A DNA stretch of 9,725 nucleotides from the NCBI GenBank assembly GCA_036272735.1, contig DATAYF010000334.1, forward strand, positions 1-9,725, written 5' to 3'. The notes below the pieces were generated by a model. It did not search any database, was not told where the DNA came from, and saw nothing but the letters and a program-made list of their open reading frames with translations. Positions 5,572-9,725 of this stretch are shown here, piece after piece. Source of the DNA: DATAYF01 sp036272735. GTDB taxonomy: Bacteria; Chloroflexota; Ktedonobacteria; Ktedonobacterales; Ktedonobacteraceae. Each line of letters begins with the position of its first letter. Positions within the stretch are counted from its first letter, which is position 1. The position numbers and the translations under genes are program-made.

Positions 5572-6611
5572 ATGCGTATTATTGTCATAGGAGCCGGAGG
5601 AACAGGTGGGTACTTTGGAGGGCTCCTTGCCAGGGCTGGAGAGGATGTCACCTTCCTTTCGCGCGGGAAACAGCTAGAGGCCCTTCGTACACACGGTCTC
5701 ACTGTGAAGTCTCGTCTCGCCGGAACATTTTCTCTCCCGGTCCATGCGACGAGCGATCCCCAGGAGATCGGACCGGTCGATCTGGTGCTATTCTGCGTCA
5801 AAACGAATGACACCATGGCAGCCATCGAAGGGCTTCGCCTCTTCATCAGGTCGGAGACCATCGTTCTCCCCATCCAGAACGGGATTGATACAGCTGAGCG
5901 GCTCAGTCAGGAGGTGGAAAAGCAGCGTATCATTGGCGGGGTGGCCTACGTCACTTCACAAATTGAGTCACCTGGAGTTATTGCTCAAACAGCGGGATCA
6001 GGAAGTATCGAACTGGCAGGAGGGCAGAGCGAAAGCACACAGCGATTGCAGCAGATGTTGCGACGCGCTGGTATCAGTGTGGAGTTGCCTCATGATATTC
6101 GGGTGACGCTCTAGGATTGGAGTTTAGATAAAATTGTCAAGAACTGGCTTGTAGCACCGTTTCATGCTATTTCGTATGTAAATAGCTCAAGCCGCTTCTA
6201 GCGTGGCTTCATAAAGATTTTATCTAAATACCAACCTAGGAGAAGTTTCTCTTTATCAGCGCCTTCAGTGGTGTCACTGCCCTCACACGTCTATCGTTGG
6301 GCCAGGTATTTGCGTATCAAGGAACGCGCGATTTGCTCAAAGCGGTCATGAAGGAAGGAGAAGCGCTGGCGCAAGCGCGCAGCATTGCTCTGCCGGTTGA
6401 TATCATTGAGCGGCACTATGCAACATTGCAAACGTTGGAACCGTGGGCAATGGGGTCGATGGCTTTTGATCTGCTTGCCGAGCGTCGGTTGGAAATCGAG
6501 GCGCTCAATGGGACGATGGTTCGCCTGGGGAAAGAGTACAACCTGTCCCTGCCGTTCAATTATGTCATTTATGCGGCACTCAAGCCCTATACTAATGGAA
6601 CACTCAAGTGA
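5572..6611 (+). pseudogene. 2-dehydropantoate 2-reductase family gene split by a small insertion
   Basis: The 5' part (5572-6114) encodes 180 residues with an N-terminal Rossmann motif GAGGTG at 7-12, then LFCVKTND and PIQNGID as in PanE/ApbA proteins, and ends LPHDIRVTL before TAG. The rest resumes at 6240 in another frame as EKFLFISAFSGVTALTRL, then WAMGSMAFDLLAERRLEIEA and a normal C-terminus, stopping at 6611. Joined, they make about 304 residues, the family's usual length. The 129-bp insertion falls where relatives read L-W-E-K, right at the lysine thought to be catalytic. The enzyme normally uses NADPH to reduce ketopantoate to pantoate, but many paralogues act on other 2-keto acids, so a pathway role is unsure. 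AAAGGAG lies 7 bases before the ATG. The product is presumably inactive. Confidence 0.88.
6111..6239. mobile_element. MITE-like 129-bp insertion with about 23-bp terminal inverted repeats
   Basis: The left end (6111-6134) starts CTAGGATTGG and ends TTTAGATAAAAT. The right end (6217-6239) is its near-perfect reverse complement, starting ATTTTATCTAAA and ending CCAACCTAG, with one gap and two mismatches. It carries no gene. Two small hairpins lie inside: TAGCA/TGCTA near 6153-6170 and AAGCC/GGCTT near 6189-6210. CTAG at both outer edges looks like a 4-bp target duplication such as IS5-type transposases leave, but CTAG is itself palindromic and could belong to the element. A non-autonomous element moved by a transposase elsewhere in the genome is the best reading. 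Confidence 0.8.
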
Positions 6612-6668
6612 GTACGAGAGAAGCTGGAACACGTCTGATTGAGCCTGGGCGCAAACACAGGAGGAGAG

Positions 6669-7070
6669 ATGGATACACAGGTACAAGGATTAGCACAAAC
6701 CTTACTGATGAAGATAGTCGAGGCCACCACTGAACGGGTCGTGATGACGATGCCAGTCACAGCACAGCATCATCAACCGTGGGGATACCTTCATGGTGGG
6801 GCGAGTATCGCTCTTGCTGAGACGGCTGCAACCATCGGCGCGTTTTTGAATTGTCCACCAGGAATGGTCGCGTTTGGGCAGGAGGTAAATGCCAACCATA
6901 TTCGTCCCGTCCGTGAGGGGCTTCTCACCGCAACAGCGCTCCCACTGCATGTCGGACGTACGTCCCACGTCTGGGAAATAGCTATCCGCAACGAGCAGCA
7001 GAAACTGATCTGTGTTTCACGTTGCACGCTTTCGGTCATTGCAAGCGATTCTCATGGAGAGACGAAATGA
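6669..7070 (+). CDS. Hotdog-fold acyl-CoA thioesterase (PaaI/YdiI-like)
   Basis: The 133-residue protein has the size of a single hotdog domain. The catalytic signature HGGASIALAET occupies 42-52, with Glu51 at the acidic position used by YdiI/PaaI-type enzymes. The following GQEVNANHIRPVREG (70-84) resembles the same region of 1,4-dihydroxy-2-naphthoyl-CoA thioesterases. Such proteins hydrolyse aromatic or acyl-CoA thioesters in the cytosol, usually as dimers or tetramers. The menaquinone-type substrate is only suggested by similarity. I chose ATG at 6669 because AGGAGGAG sits directly upstream; a TTG 30 bp earlier is in frame but lacks such a site. The gene starts 57 bp after the broken reductase and is probably transcribed from the same promoter at 5477-5505, unless the insertion lowers read-through. 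Confidence 0.88.
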   Translation: MDTQVQGLAQTLLMKIVEATTERVVMTMPVTAQHHQPWGYLHGGASIALAETAATIGAFLNCPPGMVAFGQEVNANHIRPVREGLLTATALPLHVGRTSHVWEIAIRNEQQKLICVSRCTLSVIASDSHGETK

Positions 7071-7199
7071 AATGTTTCTAAGAGCGTGTAAAATCCAAGA
7101 AATGAGTCAAATTTTCCATTGCCCAATCCCTGGAGTGGACATCACATACGCTCTCTCACCTTCTTGTTTACTGTCTCAAAATGATCTGGAGGATTCTTC

Positions 7200-8726
7200 A
7201 TGGGAAAGCGTACGCCTTCCAAGTGGTTGACATTGATTGCAGCCTGCTTTGGTCTGCTCATGCTCTACATCGATCTCTTTATTGTCAATGTCGCACTGCC
7301 TACCATCGGGCATGATTTTCATGCTCCGCTCAGTATAGTCTCCTGGATGATTTCGGGGTATGTGCTGATGATCGGGGTGCTACCAATGGGAATAGGGCGC
7401 CTCGGGGATCTTTGGGGGCAGCGTGCGGTGTATCTGGCAGGCTTAACACTTTTCAGCATTGCATCACTGGTCTGTGGTCTGGCCCCGAGTATCACGGCTT
7501 TGATCGTCTTTCGTGTAATACAGGGCATTGGTGCGGCTATCATGACGCCTGGCACCCTCGCTATCATCATTCGCGCTTTTCCTCCACGCCAGCATGGCCT
7601 GGCTATTGGAATCTATGGAGGAATCTCCGGCCTGGGTCTCATCGCTGGCCCGGTCCTTGGTGGACTTCTCGTTCAGGGGGATAGCTGGCGCTGGATCTTC
7701 TTTGTGAATGTCCCGCTTGGGGTCGTTGCTCTCGTCATGGCGGTGCTGTTCGTCCCGGAGTCACGCGAGGCAACTGATTCTGTCCCGGTAGACTGGCCGG
7801 GGCTGCTGCTCTTGTCCACTGGCCTCCTGTGCCTCTTATTCGGTTTCACCCGCGCTGGAGATGAGGGTTGGATGAACATTGTTGTGATAGGAAGTTGCCT
7901 GTTTGGAATCGTTATGCTGGTGCTGTTCGTCATTACAGAATGGCGGGTCCGTTGGCCGCTCGTTGACCTGGCCTTGTTTCGCAATCTTCCTTTCGTCATG
8001 GGATGCCTGAGCTTCTTCTTATTCTCAGCGGCACTCTTTGGATCGCAGCCCTATTGGAGCCTGTTCATGCAAAATACGTGGGGATTTTCTCCACTGCAAG
8101 GTGGTCTTGCCTTCTTACCAGCCACGGGGTTGATTGCCCTTTTTACCCCTCTTACCGGGCTGATCGCGCAATGGGCCGGACCCCGGCTGTATGTGTTCCT
8201 TGTCCTTGCGTTGCTGGCAATCGGGTTGAGCTTTCTCTATATTGTGGTCAGCCTGACTCCTCAGAGCGACTATATCGGTGGATTGCTCCCGACCTTTCTC
8301 GTGCGTGGCCTTGCCATTCCCATCTTTACCTCCTGTGCAACCCTCGCGGTAGTGAGTGCCGTCTCGACGAAGCAGGCAGGATTGGCCTCCGGAACGCTTG
8401 GGATGGCACGCAATATCGGGACTGCCTTTGGCGTCGCTGTGCTGAGCCAGGTTTATCTCTTCCATATAAACACGACGCTTCCACCGTTCCTCACGACAAG
8501 ACAGGCAGCAGCCGACCAGTTCATTGTCTCTGGAAAAGGCGCGAGCCGCCTGATTATCGAAGGAGTTATTCTTCAGGGTTTTAAGCTGACCGCGCTTGCC
8601 TGTCTCATATTCTGTGGCAGTGCAGCAGTCCTCGCCTTCTTCATACGGACACGATTGCGCAAAAAGGGTATCACATACCTTGTTCAGAAAGAAGAGCAGT
8701 GCCTGTCTGTCTCACCAGATGGATAA
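7200..8726 (+). CDS. DHA2-family (14-TMS) MFS drug efflux transporter
   Basis: At 508 residues with long hydrophobic spans throughout, this fits the EmrB/QacA-type DHA2 group, which exports drugs by proton antiport across the cytoplasmic membrane. LYIDLFIVNVALP (22-34), with Asp25 in the first helix, is the group's motif D1. GRLGDLWGQR (66-75) is the loop motif A, and GLIAGPVLGG (146-155) followed by WRWIFFVNVPLG is the antiporter motif C. The tail is basic and cytoplasmic (RTRLRKKG). GGAGG lies 7 bases before ATG 7200, so the start is secure. It follows the thioesterase by 129 bp, with no clear terminator or promoter in between, and is probably co-transcribed. Substrates cannot be named; nearby hydroxylase and thioesterase genes suggest small aromatic or lipophilic compounds, which is inference. 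The frame appears intact. Confidence 0.93.
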   Translation: MGKRTPSKWLTLIAACFGLLMLYIDLFIVNVALPTIGHDFHAPLSIVSWMISGYVLMIGVLPMGIGRLGDLWGQRAVYLAGLTLFSIASLVCGLAPSITALIVFRVIQGIGAAIMTPGTLAIIIRAFPPRQHGLAIGIYGGISGLGLIAGPVLGGLLVQGDSWRWIFFVNVPLGVVALVMAVLFVPESREATDSVPVDWPGLLLLSTGLLCLLFGFTRAGDEGWMNIVVIGSCLFGIVMLVLFVITEWRVRWPLVDLALFRNLPFVMGCLSFFLFSAALFGSQPYWSLFMQNTWGFSPLQGGLAFLPATGLIALFTPLTGLIAQWAGPRLYVFLVLALLAIGLSFLYIVVSLTPQSDYIGGLLPTFLVRGLAIPIFTSCATLAVVSAVSTKQAGLASGTLGMARNIGTAFGVAVLSQVYLFHINTTLPPFLTTRQAAADQFIVSGKGASRLIIEGVILQGFKLTALACLIFCGSAAVLAFFIRTRLRKKGITYLVQKEEQCLSVSPDG

Positions 8727-8771
8727 CTGTTCAGGAACCTGGCATTCTGCTCTTGTAAAATACGGGAACAA

Positions 8772-8966
8772 TTATTCTGCTAGTTCCGCCTCTTTGATAT
8801 ACCAGTACAACGTCGCACGGGAGATCACAGGCGTTACACAAATTTCTCACATGAGTTGCTCTTGTCAGCAAATATGCGCCGGTCAAGCGAGACTTTGCCG
8901 CATCTCCAGAGCAGCAGCTTCCTCTCCGTTCGGCCCGGTGTTTTTGTCAAGGGTGTTACGTACCTG
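8772..8966 (-). pseudogene. Serine resolvase/recombinase C-terminal remnant
   Basis: On the minus strand, pieces in two frames look like the linker and helix-turn-helix end of Tn3-type resolvases. GEEAAALEMRQSLA comes first, then DRRIFADKSNS in a shifted frame, then EICVTPVISRATLYWYIKEA ending at TAA 8774-8772. The I-S-R-A-T-L-Y run followed by Y-I-K matches the recognition-helix pattern of that family. Three TGA codons and two frame changes rule out function. The catalytic domain is missing, cut off close to the IS6 end at 8973. It is probably debris of an older transposon or integrated element. Confidence 0.5.
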
Positions 8967-8972
8967 AAAAAA

Positions 8973-9725
8973 GATTCTGTCAGAACTGAGGACGCCAAGG
9001 TGCGCAAGACCTTCAACGCCCCTCAGAACCATCAGCAGACCTATGCGACTGCACCCATCAGTTCTTGCAAAGCTACCAGGCGCTCACAGAATATCCGCCG
9101 TTGTTGCGCCAGCGATAGTGTTTCCCTTGTTGTAAATCGATAACGGAAAGACTGGCGTCATTCGTCAAAGGCACGACAGAAACGAGCTGCGGACACAACA
9201 TTTCCGAATCCACGCATGGGATAGGAGCGTTGTTTGATACCGCGGTGATCTTGTTCTCTGCGGTTGTTCAAGGAGACATTCGTCCGATGCACCACCGCAT
9301 TTCCCAGGGTCTCGCGCACTGCACGGGGATAGGAACGATGCCCGTCTGTCGTGACAGAATCTGGCGCATGGCCAACTATAGCCAGAACGTGCTTGAAGAA
9401 CTGTTTGGCCGCATCCATGTCCCGCTTTTCACTCAGCCGCAAATCAACCAGATTGCCATCCTCGTCAATGGCCCGATACCGATACCACCACTTTCCACCG
9501 ATTTTCATGGAGGTTTCATCACCATACCACGACCTCCCTGCTTGACCACGCCGCGCGGGTTCGCAAGTGATCCACAAGCAAAGGAGCAAACCGCGCTTCC
9601 CCGTCCCGAACGGTCTCATGCGTGCGTGAAAACAAAGCCCCGCTCCAAAAGCATCTCAGCCACATCCCGCAGGCTCAACGTATCGCGCAGACGCCAGAAG
9701 ACGACGAGCCGGACAATGTCCGTGG
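8973..9725 (-). mobile_element. Degenerate IS6-family insertion sequence, running off the right edge
   Basis: The left boundary is the terminal repeat GATTCTGTCAGAACTGAG (8973-8990), related to the end at 1917-1934 and facing inward. The transposase reads leftward on the minus strand, so this is the 3' end of the element. The 5' part lies beyond the window. A target duplication cannot be checked because the partner end is missing. With its transposase broken, the copy should be unable to move without help. Confidence 0.8.
9041..9725 (-). pseudogene. IS6-family DDE transposase, frameshifted and with an internal stop
   Basis: Reading leftward, frame 1 gives VFWRLRDTLSLRDVAEMLL and ends near 9622 at GFVFTH. 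The sequence continues in a second frame from 9617 as ETVRDGEARFAPLLVDHLRT. It shifts again near 9555 to a third frame with RRGQAGRSWYGDETSMK. That frame carries the DDE catalytic core: Asp in WYGDET, Asp in TTDGHRSYP and Glu in REQDHRGIKQR. It reaches TGA at 9160-9158, where relatives have Leu (CRAFDEL), and then runs on in frame to TAG at 9043-9041 with the expected C-terminal tail. Two frameshifts and one nonsense codon make it a pseudogene. The N-terminal zinc ribbon is outside the window. The order of these lesions cannot be told. Confidence 0.88.

Noticed and set aside
5534..5590. 18-codon upstream frame overlapping the reductase start
   Set aside because: No properly spaced ribosome site; most likely chance in the leader.
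7081..7154. AGAGCGT / ACGCTCT inverted repeat between thioesterase and pump as a small element
   Set aside because: Only 7 bp long and 60 bp apart, with no matching flanks; too weak to call.
8003..8584. 193-codon plus-strand open frame inside the efflux pump gene
   Set aside because: It is an out-of-frame shadow of a clear membrane transporter gene.

Overview
The window reads as an accessory, decay-rich stretch of a moderately GC-rich bacterial chromosome. A CGNR zinc-finger protein, a class A flavin monooxygenase with a C-terminal thioredoxin-like domain, a 14-helix DHA2 efflux pump and many broken insertion sequences together suggest a Ktedonobacteria-like Chloroflexota or a related soil bacterium. 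That placement is inference; there is no rRNA or other marker gene here.

Layout. The window opens with the C-terminal DNA-binding domain of a LuxR/NarL-type regulator (to 278). About 600 bp without a convincing gene follows, holding a 12-bp inverted repeat and a hairpin terminator. An NADPH:quinone-oxidoreductase-like gene lies on the minus strand (886-1839). Directly upstream of it sits the 5' end of an IS6-family element (1917-2047), cut after 14 transposase codons. A repeat-containing gap leads to a 553-residue FAD monooxygenase (2567-4228). A second gap (4229-4799) holds a three-copy 19-bp repeat and a 15-bp repeat shared with the gap before the monooxygenase.

Next come two divergent units: a CGNR-type putative regulator on the minus strand (4800-5372) and a plus-strand run of ketopantoate-reductase-like gene, hotdog thioesterase and DHA2 efflux pump (5572-8726). 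Good sigma-70 promoters lie between them, and each -10 box is overlapped by a different inverted repeat. The reductase is split by a 129-bp MITE-like insertion (6111-6239) just before its catalytic-lysine motif. Past the pump are a shredded resolvase C-terminus and a degenerate IS6-family element that runs off the right edge.

How the parts may work together. The intact genes (quinone reductase, aromatic hydroxylase, acyl-CoA-type thioesterase, multidrug exporter, candidate local regulator) fit a small-molecule modification and efflux neighbourhood. No substrate can be read from sequence. Related IS6 ends in inverted orientation bracket about 7 kb containing the monooxygenase, CGNR gene and pump, so the cargo may have been assembled or moved by IS6-type recombination. 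Both ends are now broken and probably immobile.

I did not find a clearly new biological system. The best leads are the MITE-split reductase, the paired operator-like palindromes in the divergent promoter region, the repeat sets around the monooxygenase, and the IS6-bracketed cargo.
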